A stretch of 64,000 bases of DNA from Cristatella mucedo (GCA_009760855.2 WPIO01000012.1:5706501-5770500), one strand, 5' to 3'. Counted from the stretch's first letter, positions 12,175-21,767 are shown. A program made the numbers and translations. The notes: generated by a model not told the origin, from the letters alone.

Positions 12175-12864
12175 AGTGATATTCCCTGTCGGGCCACTGT
12201 TTGTGAATGTTTTGCACTAGCCAGTTGGCTGAAAGCATGTCCTCATGAGTTGTTGCAACCGCTAGTGTGTATCGGTACGAGAACTTTGGGTCGCATCGAC
12301 CGGCCGACCATGCTTCCGCTGGCGGCAAGACATGCGGGCATCGCTGCCGTGCATCACTTGCTGTGTCTGATACTCGTTCTTCCGCGTGATTCTGTCAATT
12401 TACTGCCGCCACCCTCGTTTGCAGTGGTTTCGAAGTGTGCCCACTAGCCGCCAGAGCTTCAACGTGGTGTTTGGCGAATGTCCTTACTGTCGATCGGTAC
12501 GTTCGCGTGGGCAGCTGCTTGTGCACAGAGTGGGCAAGTGAGGCACCTTCCATGTCCGTGTCACTGAGCTCGGGGCTGCACAGCATACAAGGGAATGGCA
12601 CTGCTTTTGTGCTCAATCGCAACTGGCTGCCTTAGCGACCCCAGGAGTGCTTAGCTTCGGTGCCCAGGAAGCTGTGCTACTGGTGCAGCAGCCCGCATAG
12701 CAAAGAGCCAGCCGGAAGGCCCGTTTGCTGCCTTGGCCCACCTCCTGCCCGGCGACTGGCTGCCTAGCTCTCACTCCCACGGCACGGCACGTGCTGCCTT
12801 CATTGCTCAGCTGCTCAGCGATCGCTACTTGCAGGCCCTGACGGTGAAGATGCCGCTCAAGTGA
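1916..12864 (+). CDS. FANCL: FANCL, Fanconi anemia core complex E3 ubiquitin ligase (5'-partial, nine exons)
   Basis: Exons are 1916-2012, 4211-4279, 5547-5700, 5918-6001, 8105-8150, 8307-8388, 10684-10800, 12425-12496 and 12835-12864. Every junction keeps the reading frame, giving about 249 C-terminal residues of a family near 375 residues. FANCL is known to monoubiquitinate FANCD2/FANCI with the E2 UBE2T in nuclear interstrand-crosslink repair. Visible family landmarks are WILEPEKPTR and RRIAL in the central URD (UBC-RWD) domain, LPDIKLLGSD, LDVEFPAP, the RING/PHD-like start ACGICYAY, CLYEWFR, SRQSFNVVFGECPYC, and the ending LTVKM. The C4HC3 zinc ligands are all present. The N-terminal ELF domain (about 115-125 residues) is not in the window. 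Introns carry several L2 fragments and long CT and GT microsatellites, but I see no frameshift or stop in the exons, so the gene looks functional. Identification rests on motif recall, not on a database search. Confidence 0.95.
2013..4210. other. FANCL intron without recognisable features
   Basis: Only short chance frames on both strands. No repeat of the families seen elsewhere. Confidence 0.5.
4211..4279 (+). CDS. FANCL: FANCL exon (URD domain)
   Basis: These 23 codons, HPAEAPKCVADLPEDF then SLQWPAK, match the FANCL YPAESPDYFVDFPVPF region. The acceptor is TATTTCAG and the donor is GTAAAA. It is phase 0 at both ends. Confidence 0.87.
5268..5338. repeat. (CT)n microsatellite
   Basis: CT run ending in CTCTCA units, in a FANCL intron. 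Confidence 0.95.
5547..5700 (+). CDS. FANCL: FANCL exon (URD core, WILEPEKPTR)
   Basis: Residues include FWDLCDQLDSSTWILEPEKP and RRRIAL, the most conserved stretch of the FANCL central domain. The acceptor is TCACAG and the donor is GTGAGC. It ends in phase 1, which the next exon completes as Arg. Confidence 0.93.
5918..6001 (+). CDS. FANCL: FANCL exon (second URD lobe)
   Basis: It encodes ESVSVQVELRPKQPRSLPDI then KLLGSDR, matching the FANCL segment ending LPECFFLGADH. The acceptor is CTTGCAG and the donor is GTACTG. Phase 1 at both ends fits its neighbours. Confidence 0.92.
7108..7200 (-). mobile_element. Short L2-tail hairpin copy
   Basis: AAT-rich run then GCATCCTCAGAGAATTGAAT and CACTTTATTT, a diverged antisense LINE 3' end in a FANCL intron. 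Confidence 0.65.
8105..8150 (+). CDS. FANCL: FANCL short exon
   Basis: This 46-nt exon reads MVELRSKLHTRIHL and ends with the first two bases of Trp. It aligns with VVKPLGIKLSRNIHLW of FANCL. The acceptor is GTTACAG and the donor is the consensus GTAAGT. Confidence 0.88.
8307..8388 (+). CDS. FANCL: FANCL exon (end of URD)
   Basis: After one base completing Trp, it encodes SEDTGLLENLSSILDVEFPA then PQTSRKE. The length from Trp to the next exon equals the human spacing exactly and LDVEFP matches LEIDFP. The acceptor (TTGAAG) and donor (GTTCGT) are weak but both phases fit. The same DNA also has a longer open frame in another phase, which is spurious. Confidence 0.85.
8637..8748. repeat. (CT)n microsatellite
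   Basis: CT run with a short C-rich interruption near 8705, in a FANCL intron. Confidence 0.95.
8921..9023. repeat. (GT)n microsatellite
   Basis: About 50 GT units with one CT interruption, preceded by cryptic GT-rich DNA from 8850. Confidence 0.95.
9276..10640 (-). mobile_element. L2/CR1-type LINE fragment with RT and C-terminal region, decayed
   Basis: On the minus strand, 10640-10330 encodes part of the reverse transcriptase, including a changed catalytic box (YNADDTQLY). The region 10200-9276 carries the C-terminal region, 3' UTR, hairpin and AAT tail. The two parts are split by a nested hairpin tail at 10201-10330. Stops and frameshifts abound. It sits antisense in a FANCL intron. Confidence 0.85.
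10201..10330 (-). mobile_element. L2-tail copy nested in the larger L2
   Basis: AAT repeat, then ACATCCTCAGAGAACTCAAT and CACTTTACATTTTCTGCAAA. It interrupts the host LINE between the KLND and MDKP codons. Confidence 0.75.
10684..10800 (+). CDS. FANCL: FANCL RING exon
   Basis: It encodes DFAVACGICYAYRLETSIPD followed by QRC, NGCC, FHQRCLYE, supplying six of the eight zinc ligands (C, C, C, C, H, C) with family spacing. There is one extra Cys (the first of the CC pair). The acceptor is a T-tract followed by GAG, and the donor is GTATGC. An antisense L2 LINE ends about 40 bp upstream. Confidence 0.95.
11302..11395 (-). mobile_element. Short L2-tail hairpin copy
   Basis: (AAT)8 followed by a diverged antisense hairpin and CACTTTACTGCAAAGGGAAT, the usual 5' cut point of short copies. 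Confidence 0.65.
11985..12172 (+). mobile_element. L2 LINE 3' UTR copy
   Basis: It carries the 3' UTR, GCAGCAAATGTAAAGCGCCT, the double hairpin and (ATT)n. It lies in the FANCL intron between the two RING exons. Confidence 0.85.
12425..12496 (+). CDS. FANCL: FANCL RING exon 2
   Basis: It encodes WFRSVPTSRQSFNVVFGECP then YCRS, supplying the last zinc ligand pair CPYC. The donor is GTACGT directly after CRS. Reading through would add 14 unrelated residues to a stop at 12541, so splicing to 12835 is preferred. Confidence 0.94.
12835..12864 (+). CDS. FANCL: FANCL terminal exon and stop codon
   Basis: This tiny exon encodes ALTVKMPLK and a TGA stop after the acceptor CTACTTGCAG. Joined to CPYCRS it matches the FANCL ending CPYCSKPITLKM. 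It is too short for ORF callers. Confidence 0.85.
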   Translation, partial: ALTVKMPLK

Positions 12865-14044
12865 GCCATTACTGTTGCTGCTGCTATCGCCGGCCAACCG
12901 ACGGACTCACTCAGAGTGCTTTCTTGGTCGACCTACTGCTTGCTGCTGCTGTGTTGGACGCCCGGGTGCGGACCGATCAATCATGCCGCATCTCTCAGTG
13001 GCCTGATGTTGACGACACCAGACCTTGCAAATTGTCGTTTCTGATTTGTTAGTGGAGATAATAGCACTCTCGTATATTTCCTTAAACTTCGAGCTTCCTT
13101 GCTGCTATCTTTGTGCGGTCCGGGTTCGTCTGCAGTGTGTGCGTGTGCGTGCGCTCATGTGCATGTGTGTGCGTGAACGCACACATGTAGGTACATTTTA
13201 GGCATGTGTTTATTCGCACATGTGAGTTAGCTACCTTTGGCACATTGCTGCTAGGCCATTCTTTGAGCTGTGCAGCTGCAGCTCTTGGACCACTAGCTAG
13301 GTTCACGTGCAGCTCAGGTTTGCTACTCGGCAGCACCCAGACTAGCGTCACTTGCTCGTTTGTATAGTTTGGACTACACTATGTGTGATGCATCCGAGGT
13401 GCTCGAACATTCGCTATGATATCCGCAGGGGTGCTGCTGTCGGGTTGGGTGGCCTCAGGGCTGGCAAATATCCCTGCCATGATGCGGAAGGATTTTGAAT
13501 TCACGAGCTCCTGGCATGCGTGGCATCCATGGTCTGACGCTCAATGGTAACCGAGTATGCCCTGAAGCTTGGATGAATCCATTCGTCCAGCACTGCCTGG
13601 TTTGTACTGCAGCCAGCTAGTTTGGATAGATGGCGCTGTGCGAAAGTCTCAACTCGGCTTTTGGCACCGACAGCTCCTGCCAGGCTGGTTGGCAGGCGAC
13701 CACGTGGCCTTGCCTTGATGAGTGACCTATAGTCCAGCGGGATGCTGAGCGAGAGGCATTTCAATGGCCAGCCTCACGGCCGCACACATTTTGCCAACCC
13801 GTGGCTTGATAGCAACGTTTTTGACGCACCATGCAGGTTGCAGCTTCAGGAGCCACGTTGGCACTGCAGACCGTCCGGTTACGGTTAAGGTCCAGTGAGC
13901 CCCTGGAAATGGGCCCGGCCAGCATACATTTAGTAGGCGTCTGCAGCTAAAGTAAAATTAAATGTCAGCTGACTCGAACCCCTCACTTGTACAGCAGCAG
14001 AACAAACTCAGTAGCTATCACTCTTCATTGCATTTGTCAATAGG
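12865..14044. other. FANCL 3' flank, nothing clear
   Basis: GT-rich cryptic repeat at 13130-13190. No canonical AATAAA found close to the stop. Confidence 0.45.
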
Positions 14045-14118
14045 GAATTGCCTGAGGTCGAGCCCGAACCCACTACCCGAATCGTGAATTGTGAGCACCT
14101 TACCCTCAACGCTAAGAC
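14045..14118 (-). mobile_element. tRNA-like SINE head fragment
   Basis: The minus strand has an A-box-like TTAGCGTTGAGGGTAAGGTG and a B-box-like GGGTTCGGGCTCGACC. No tail is clear. Confidence 0.45.
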
Positions 14119-14129
14119 TCAGAGGCAAT

Positions 14130-14560
14130 GCAATCTGAGGGTCCTGTTCGAAGGTGACCTTTCACGAAACTTCGACATCAGTTCCACAATCGTGTAGCCC
14201 CTAGGATCTTAGCCCAGGGGTGAGGTGCTCGCTCATCACGACCCAGGTCATGGGTTCGAATCCTGCAGTGGGGTATTGCCCACTGCAAGCGGTAGTAATA
14301 CTTGTTGCTGTATAAATGAAGCTGTTGAGAATCAGCTAACTTCTTTTTTTGCGTCTGCCTACTTTCAGTTACATGTCTTGCTAAAGAAATTTTTTCAATT
14401 ACCGCCTGTCCAGACAAAACAAGATAGCTCGGCCAAGTTGGCCCATGCATTTGTGGCATCCCCATCTCGACTTCCTAAAGTCACTACTTGCAGGTCACTT
14501 CCTGCTTGCTCAATTAGAGGCGCGGAGCTGGTGCAAACAAAATGCTGCAGCTTGTTGTCG
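14130..14560 (+). mobile_element. L2 LINE remnant interrupted by a SINE
   Basis: C-terminal LINE codons (DISSTI ... SAYFQLH ... LAHAFVASPSRL) flank a SINE-B copy at 14195-14340. Frames are broken. Confidence 0.7.
14195..14340 (+). mobile_element. SINE-B copy (tRNA-derived)
   Basis: A tRNA-like head (GGTGAGGTGCTCGCTC, then B box GGGTTCGAATCC) is followed by TGCCCACTGCAAGCGG and a tail ending GAATCAGC. It is nested in a LINE. Confidence 0.75.
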
Positions 14561-16415
14561 TGAACGTCGAAAGTGCCGCATGCACCCCACTGCTCACCTA
14601 CAGCTGCAGTGGGTCCTCCTCAAGCAGAGTACCGACTTGCTGGCCGGCAGGTGCTACGAAGGGTGGCTTCATTTGGGCTGCCTCTAGGCAGTACAGTGGC
14701 ACCAGCATAGCTAGACCGTTTGCGTTTGTAGTGTGTAGTAAGTACCCTATTGTTCACGGATGCATTACTTTTTCCTGGCTTTATAAAACAAATCAGTGAC
14801 AGCCAAGACTGCAGACTGAACTTAACACTTCCGAGTCTGCCTAGATTTGACCATACATTGACGTCCTCCAATGGGCAATGCAGCAATGCAATACAATGTT
14901 TCCAGTTACCTGCTGCAAAGCCGCATTGAAGGCCTTGGGTTAGCTGATGGATAACCGCCGCCCGGACCGTTTGAGTTGGCTGACCCCAGCACCGTGGGAG
15001 AGGTAATGATCCAAGGTGAGCGACCGATGTTCAGAGGAGCTTAAAAGCCGTACAGTAATGGTCTCCGTAATGCGAGATACTTGGCAGCGCTAGTCCGGAG
15101 AAAAGCCCATTCAAGCGGCCAGTTAAAGCATGGGGAACAGGAGGCCCCCTCCGCTGAAGTAGGCAGTGACGTACGAAAAATAAGGATTACAGCTACATAG
15201 CATTGACGAGCTTTTAATACAAGCCTTTGCTAACTAAGATTGTGAGTATTTAAGAGGCAACGCACTGTCGTGTCCGTTCTGCTAGACGCTGGCGCCGCCT
15301 CACTCGGACCCACATTGATGTAAGCTCATGTTACTCTGGCTCCGAAGCTTCTGACGTTCGCAGGAAACTAACCCGCAAGACTCGCTGTCGGTTTTCAGCG
15401 GCGCTCTTCCGACTTGCCGCAGCGAGGCCTGATCGTAGAGGAATTCGGTGCGGAATTCAGGAGTTCGAATTCGTTATCCAAAGAGATGCGTGCGGAGATA
15501 AGCTAATTTCGAGCCGACGCCCGGGTCGCTTGCAGCCGGGCGCAGCCCAGGGGCGACTCGCCTTCGAGAAGAAACTCGTCAACTAATTACGGGAGGCGTT
15601 TTTCGACCGCTTAACCGTCGGCTGGGTACTTCTGCTTCGCTCGGTAACAAATGTCCCCATTTCAATTCGCCCCCGAGCTCTGTCGGCCCGCAGGAGGTCC
15701 GGCGCGCTCGCATCCGGGCAGCTCGCGTCGTGCCGACTGGGCGGCTATCGCCGGGCCGGCCGACCTGTCTCTCGGCTGTTACACGCGACTCGCGGCGGCG
15801 GTCACGGGTCGCGCGTTTATGCTTCGGTTCCTGCATCAGAGAGACCGTGGCGAACATTGGCCACCAGCCGCCGTTCGAGCGTTTCGCATTGGCTCGCGCT
15901 AGCGCGCGGAACGAAATCTCTTAAGCGCATCCGTCTCGCCGGTCGGCGTTTCCCGATGGGCGGAGCGAGCGCCATGCGAAATGGCGGCGTAGCGCGCACC
16001 GGCGCTGCTGGCATCAGGCTAGGCGCTGACGAACTGAACTCGTGCGTGCACACTTGGTCTATTTGAACTGGCTGTGACGAGGAGGGAAACGGGCGAGCAC
16101 CGGCGGCGATGTTGCTCAACGCCGACCACGAAGCGAGCGCGGAGGAGAGCTAGGGCGCTGCGTCTGACCTCCGTCGGGCGCAGCGGTGTCGACGAATGCC
16201 TAAGCGGGCGCGCGCAAAGCGAGCCGGATGCGGAAGCGTGACTCAACGTAAGTGGGGAGCTCGCGCGTCGGCGGGCGTGCGTGTGGCCGGTAGGAGGGCA
16301 GGGTGGCAGCGCAGGCGGTCGAGCGAGTGGGGCGCGGCCACGAGTCGCGGCGGGGCGCGAGAAGCGGCTACCGCGGAGGCGGCGCCGAGCGAGCGCCCGG
16401 TGGCGAGCGAGAAGC

Positions 16416-16646
16416 TCAGAAGATGCTTTTGAACTCAAGCGCCGGCTCGGCCAGGTTCTTCTCGTCCACGATGGCGTCGCAGCGCGAGTGGCACGCGCGC
16501 GAAGCTTCCTGGCAGTTGTGCAGGCACACCTGCCCGTCGAAGTACTCCGAGAGGCCGACGGAGGCCATCAGGTCGGCATTGTCGGCGCACGTCGATGCGC
16601 AAGTCTGCGTGGTGTAGGTCAAGGTGCATCGCTTCTTGCACTTTTG
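16416..16646 (-). CDS. Exon 3 of the cysteine-rich protein: eight-Cys hairpin and C-terminus
   Basis: Seventy-six codons plus TGA follow the acceptor TTTGCATTCGCAG. Four CxxxC pairs occupy the first 56 residues. The last 20 residues (NLAEPALEFKSIF end) are acidic/hydrophobic and Cys-free. Confidence 0.83.
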   Translation of the reverse strand, partial: QKCKKRCTLTYTTQTCASTCADNADLMASVGLSEYFDGQVCLHNCQEASRACHSRCDAIVDEKNLAEPALEFKSIF

Positions 16647-19600
16647 CTGCGAATGCAAAGAAAAGAGCGACTCGTATCGTTCGGCGAAACCGTTCGCGGC
16701 GCGTCCGCGTAGTCGCGCGACTGAATTTTTCTAGCTATGTGCCAGAGCGCCGCCGTTCCTAGTCGGTCGAGACGTGTGCGCGAGCCCTTCGGTTTCACCT
16801 TGCGGCTAAGTCAAGAACGCGAATTTATTTTGGAGCGCCCAGCAAAAGTGACGGTCTTGGCTGGCTTAATAATAATAATAATAATAATAATAACTCACTT
16901 GATAAAGCGCCCTCAGAAAACTTTATCTCTCTCTAGGCGCTTTACATTTGCTGTAAAGTTAAATGCAATTAAATGGTAAGTAAAATTATGCTTGAAAAAC
17001 AAACGAGATGAATAATATGGTTAGGGGTGACATGCACAAGATCAGCATGCAAATGTGGTTAGTGGCAGCATGCACAGTGTCAGCACGCATAAGCGCATCA
17101 AAGACGAATCACAGGGACCCCACTAAATGCTGTCCTAAATAGCTGCGGCCTCGTCTGCGCGCCTAGTCTTGGGCCGAAGCCGACAGTCGGACATCCTGTA
17201 GCCTTCCGGTGGGACTCGCAGTTACACGTCGAGCAGCCGAGTTCGACGGCCGCAGTCGACGCCGCCTGGGCCCACTGGATTTAGCAGCTAGTCCGCCAAT
17301 GTCCATGGGCGATACGGCGTGTCACGAAGGCCTCCGGCCGCAGCCGCTGCGCCGAGGCAGCCGTCCGTTGTTGAGCCTTTCTTATGCCTGCTTGTCATTT
17401 TTAATGCTCCGCACGCCTTCCTTAACATCCTTCTTTCTCTATCTCCCTCTCTCGATCTTTCACTTGCTCACTATCTTGAACTCGTTCGCTGTCTCTCTTT
17501 TCTCGGTCTCTTCCTGTCTCTATATAACAGGAGCAGCTAAGGCAGCGGGCTAGGCATGGAAGCGGACGACGCCATACAAAAGACTTATTAATAATTGCCA
17601 TTCTATCGTTCTCCCTCTTTCTTCTCTCTCTCCCCCTCTCAATGTCTCTCTCTCTGTGATAACCCTGCTATCAGATGTGATTAAGACTTATAATAATAAT
17701 AACAATAATAATTCACTTGATAAAGCGCCCTCAGAGAACTTAATCTCTCTCCAGGCGCTTTGACTTGAAGCTTTCAGTATTGACACGTCGTTCCCTCGCC
17801 GACACTGGCTGATTGTCAAGGTTCAAGCATTTGGATGCGACCTGGCGGCGGCCGCGGCGCGTTCGCGTGTGCGGAGAGCGAACCACCGGAAGATGACCCG
17901 GCTGACTCCAACAATTGCGGAAACGTCATGGGATTCTTGAATGCAACTGTTACAGAAAATCCGTCTCTATCTGAACGTCGGTCTCGGTGTCAACGAGGAA
18001 ACACTACATTGTCACGTCGTGTGAGTCGCGTTTGTGCGACGTAGCGTTGTTCGTCAAGCGAAAACGGCAAAGCTATGTGCGCTTAGGGTTCACCGCAGCC
18101 ACAGGTACAGCCTGCGAACCCGCGGCGACCGAACTAGTCAGCGTCGTCTCTGCAAGCACCTACGGCCCGGCGGCGGCGGAATTTTCGGGTGGCCACCCTG
18201 GACGGCTGCCCTCTTGCCGCCATGCGCTGAATATGCAGTCCACACCGCTCGGCTGCGACAAGTGTCAATCGACCGGTGACAGTCGATGTCGAGCGCGATA
18301 TCTTAAGACGAGCGCTAGCTAGGAGTGCGCTCTCCACTCGTCCGCTGACGCCGCCTGCGAACGCGTGCGCCACCGCGCTCGCTCACGCGCGCATGCGTCG
18401 CTCACCGCGCAGGCCCAGAAGCACTTCTTCTTGAGCAGTCCGCACGGGCTCTTTACGGTCTGGTCTCCGGGAGCGGCCACCTTTCGGCAGTAGTGCTCGT
18501 CCAGGTCGCACTGCCACGAGCACTGAAAACGAGCGGCAGCGCTAGCCGGTCAAGCCGGCGGCGAGCAGAGCGACACTATGGCGGCGGTTGGCCGCCGCTG
18601 CGGTAGCTCCGACGGGCGGCGCCGCACTAATCAGCTGCTTCCGCGCCTCTCGCTTCCAAGTGGCGAGCGCCGGCCGCGAGCACCGCGCATTCGCGCAAGC
18701 GGGTGGCGCGCTCACTCGACAGCGTCAACGAGGAGCGGACGCGTCCGCTTTTGGGAAAGCGAGCTCGTTTTATTTAGCGACCGCCCGAGTCACCTGCGCC
18801 GCCGCACACCGCGGCGCAGGTGACTCGGCGGCCACTGCGTCCGCTCCGTCGCCGCCCGCGCGCCGTCCGAGGCCGGTGCCGCCGGCGCTGTGTGGTTGGG
18901 CGGACGCAGCAGACGCGCGACCGCGGTGCTCGCTTGGATAATCCGAGCGAGTGCCGCAGTGCCGCTCGCGTGTTTCTGGCCGCCGCCACACTACCGCCGA
19001 TTGAGGCGCTGGTCGCGGCGGCTGCGTGCCTGTCGGCAAGCAGCCGCCGCGATCCAAGTCTGGCCGCCTGCCTTTTGTGGGCCGACTACGCTGCGCTGGC
19101 CGGCACGTAATAAGTGGCTGTATCAAGCCGCGAGTAGCCGTAGCGGACCTCGCGGTCACGAGGCGCCGCCAAGTTTCTGAGCCCACCGACCCGAGGGAAT
19201 CAGAAGAGCCACCCGCTCAGAAATTTCTGCGAAATCGCGAGCTAGCAACGTTTTTCTGCTTAGAGGTATAGAGTTGCAGCTGCCAATGCGACGGAACTGA
19301 TGAGAGTCCGGTGTCGAAGCACGTGAGCGCCGCCGCTAGCAATAAGATTTAAATCGCTACCGGGATTAAAAGGTTTAATCGATAATTTCACAAGCGGATG
19401 CATAGGGCAAAACACCCGGTCGTGCACGTGTCGACGGGACGACGACGTGCATTTTCTGCTTTTAAAGTGTCAAGAGATGCAAAAAACGGAGGAGCAGAAG
19501 CTGTGAGTGATCATTCTTATCTAAACAGCGGAATGAGTGCTTAAATATTAAAAGGTACAAGTGCCTGCCCACGGGCGCGCGAACGTGTGCTTATCGTAAG

Positions 19601-20748
19601 CCTGCATTAAGTCTCCAGCGTGCCGAGTGTACTGTTATAATGCTTCAGAAGAAAGCTGCATGCACCTCGCTTGCAGTAATCGAAACAGCCTCGATTCCTT
19701 TCTCCCGTAGGCAGACGCCGATCCGTAGAGACCGTCGCCGCCGCCGCCAAGCGTGTCAGCTAATGGTGGTTAGGAGGCATATATACCTGCTGCTTAGGCT
19801 TCTGCGAATGACCTTAACAGTAGCATGATAGGGCCAATGCCAGCGATGGGGCGGAGCTTGCGAGGGAGGGCTCTACTCATTTCTGCCCATATGCGTACGC
19901 GCGTGTGCGGCAATTCGCGAATGAAGACTTAGAAAATATAAAATGCCGGAAATTATGTGCGTGCATACCGAGAGCAGGAAGAAACTTTCAAGCAATGCCA
20001 ACGTAGGCGGAAAACTGAATGCGCTCTATTTTTTGTCAACCGGCCGGTCTTCGAGAATCAGCACACGCGCTGTAGGGCTCGCTAGAAAGCTAAAGCTCGG
20101 TTCTACCATTCATCTGGACTGGAATATAGCTCTAAAGTTCCAAAGTTAGTTATCCTAGACTGCTCTCGGTGCGTGCGCCTGCGCGCAGGTGCTACCTGCG
20201 GGTGGCGCTGCAGGGCTCCTAAGGAAGAAGATCGAGCTCTCACTGGCACCTCTGGGGGGAGGGGCGGCGGAACTCTCTTCCTTTAGATTTCCCTTCATTC
20301 CTACTTTTCTGTGATTTTCTTTTACAATTTCCTTCCTCAACGGTACTCATAATTTGGCTCGGTCTCTCATGCTTGCCAGGGTTGAGCGAGGTGAATGCTG
20401 CCGCTGGCTAGCGCATTGCGAACCAACAGTCCCAATGGCCTTTGAGCGAACGTAGCCACAGCCCGCCAGCGCCCCAGCCGAGTGGCTCCCCTCCGCTGCC
20501 ATTTCAGACGCGCGCGGACGTACATTCGCACAACTCCGGTCGGCTGCCATGCTCGGCTGGCTTCGCTCTTTCAGCCCGCGAGTGCGCCGCGCTCTCGCGT
20601 CGCGTCTAGCTCTGCCGCTGCGCGCTGTGCGACGGCGCGCGCGAGGGCCGCCGCTGCCGCTTCCGCCGCGCCTGCCGGTGCAACTCACGATGCTGATGTC
20701 GACTGCGTGGGCCGCGGCAAAGACAAGTAGCACGATGACAAGCTTCAT
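16416..20748 (-). CDS. Secreted 14-cysteine protein of tandem CxxxC hairpins (three exons, complete, family unknown)
   Basis: Exons are 20748-20689, 18522-18406 and 16646-16416, all phase 0, totalling 135 codons plus stop. Residues 1 to about 15 (MKLVIVLLVFAAAHA) form a typical signal peptide, so the product is probably secreted. Exon 2 (residues 21-59) has cysteines at 21, 25, 32, 47, 54 and 58; the spacings 3-6-14-6-3 are mirror-symmetric. Exon 3 has cysteines at 62, 66, 75, 79, 100, 104, 111 and 115 (spacings 3-8-3-20-3-6-3). Six CxxxC motifs (CSWQC, CFWAC, CKKRC, CASTC, CLHNC, CHSRC) suggest antiparallel helices joined by disulfides, one hairpin per exon. I do not recognise the family. 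Extracellular signalling, defence or toxin-like roles are all possible and none is shown. Donors are GTGAGT and GTGAGC; acceptors are TTTTCAG and TTCGCAG. The start is the only Met before the hydrophobic stretch. It lies in a CpG-rich block and is tail-to-tail with FANCL. Confidence 0.82.
16868..17142 (-). mobile_element. L2 LINE 3' end in intron 2 of the cysteine-rich gene
   Basis: AAT tail, hairpin and about 200 bp of 3' UTR on the minus strand, the same orientation as the host gene. Confidence 0.8.
17692..17762 (-). mobile_element. Short L2-tail hairpin copy
   Basis: AAT-like run then CACTTGATAAAGCGCCCTCA and CAGGCGCTTTGA, i.e. only the terminal hairpin. Confidence 0.75.
18406..18522 (-). 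CDS. Exon 2 of the cysteine-rich protein: six-Cys hairpin
   Basis: Thirty-nine codons run from CSWQCDLDEHYC to CGLLKKKCFWACA, bounded by TTTTCAG and GTGAGC. The six cysteines are placed symmetrically about the exon centre. Confidence 0.83.
18785..18828. repeat. Perfect 18-bp inverted repeat with 8-nt loop
   Basis: Arms 18785-18802 and 18811-18828 are exact reverse complements (CCGAGTCACCTGCGCCGC). The loop is CGCACACC. It lies in intron 1 of the cysteine-rich gene, 263 bp upstream of exon 2, and includes GAGTCA/TGACTC. Confidence 0.8.
18829..20688. other. Intron 1 of the cysteine-rich gene, upstream half
   Basis: CpG-rich at 18.8-19.2 kb, then less so. Long frames on both strands have no family resemblance and look compositional. 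Confidence 0.5.
20689..20748 (-). CDS. Signal-peptide exon of the cysteine-rich secreted protein
   Basis: Twenty codons, MKLVIVLLVFAAAHAVDISI, end at a GTGAGT donor. The hydrophobic core and small residues before VDIS fit signal peptidase cleavage near residue 15. Confidence 0.83.
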
Positions 20749-21767
20749 CTTCTTTGCTCCGGTCGCTCGGCGTCGCGTGCTGCTCTGCTCGCTGCTCCGA
20801 CCTCGACTGGCCGCCGCTGCTCCGACCTCGCGACCTCTACCTGGCGGGCGCGCCCTCTCTCTCGCGCACCGTCGCCGCCTCGCCGAGGCCAGCGGCCGCT
20901 GAGCAGCCGATTTCTATTGGTAACAGCGTCGCTAACTGCTTAATGAAAAGCTCTCGCGAAAAGGGATACGGGAACGCCCGCTCGCATTTTCTCGGCAATT
21001 CGCTTCCGCCGCTCCCGGTGGCGAGCGGCATGTGTTGGCAATCAATGCGAAATTTCCGAACGACGGACGAGTTAAACATAAAAGATGCTGGCCCTCGCGA
21101 AATGACCGCGAAGCATTTTAACGGTAACCAGATCGCTGTGGGTTCGCTGGCGGCTGCCGCGCGGAGCTGAGGGCCGCCGCTGCCGCCGCACGCCCCGCCA
21201 GTCGGCTGCTGCCGCCCGCGCCATTGCCGCCTAGAGCGTCGCCGATCGGCGACAGGACTCGCGTAGCATTTGGCCCGCTCGCTGTAAGGGTCGTCGGAGG
21301 CCAAGGCCGAAGCCTCGCGCACTGGTTCGAGGAGGCTACAGCAGCCTACGAAGAGAATGGGTGCGGCGGAGACATCTTTGCCGCCGGTAGTAGTAGGGCT
21401 CACCGGGCCGGCGGTCGACTCTTCCGCTTTCGCCCGAACCTTTGCGTGCCGTCAGCCGGACGCATTTGCGACGCGCGCGAGGGCGCGACACTGTCTTCGG
21501 CCCGCTGGTTGCTGGCGCCGACCAGCCGATCGCCACATCTCCGAAGGGGAGGGCGCGTTGCCCGGCCTACGTAGGGCTGCTTGAGTATGTGAGAAACCGT
21601 AGGCATTTTGGGCCAAAAGATCTTGACCCGGCTCGCCAAGCATGACCGATTGAAGTCCGCTTCGCAGCCTCTCCCTCCGTCGGATTATTGAGACCGGATT
21701 AAGAAGGATGTGAGAAGACGGGCGGCGAGTGCATGCTCCGAATCGCGCCGACACGCTGGCGTCCAAT

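Noticed and set aside
12425-12541. Reading FANCL straight through to the stop at 12541
   Set aside because: The added tail has no resemblance to FANCL, while splicing at GTACGT to 12835 restores the family ending.
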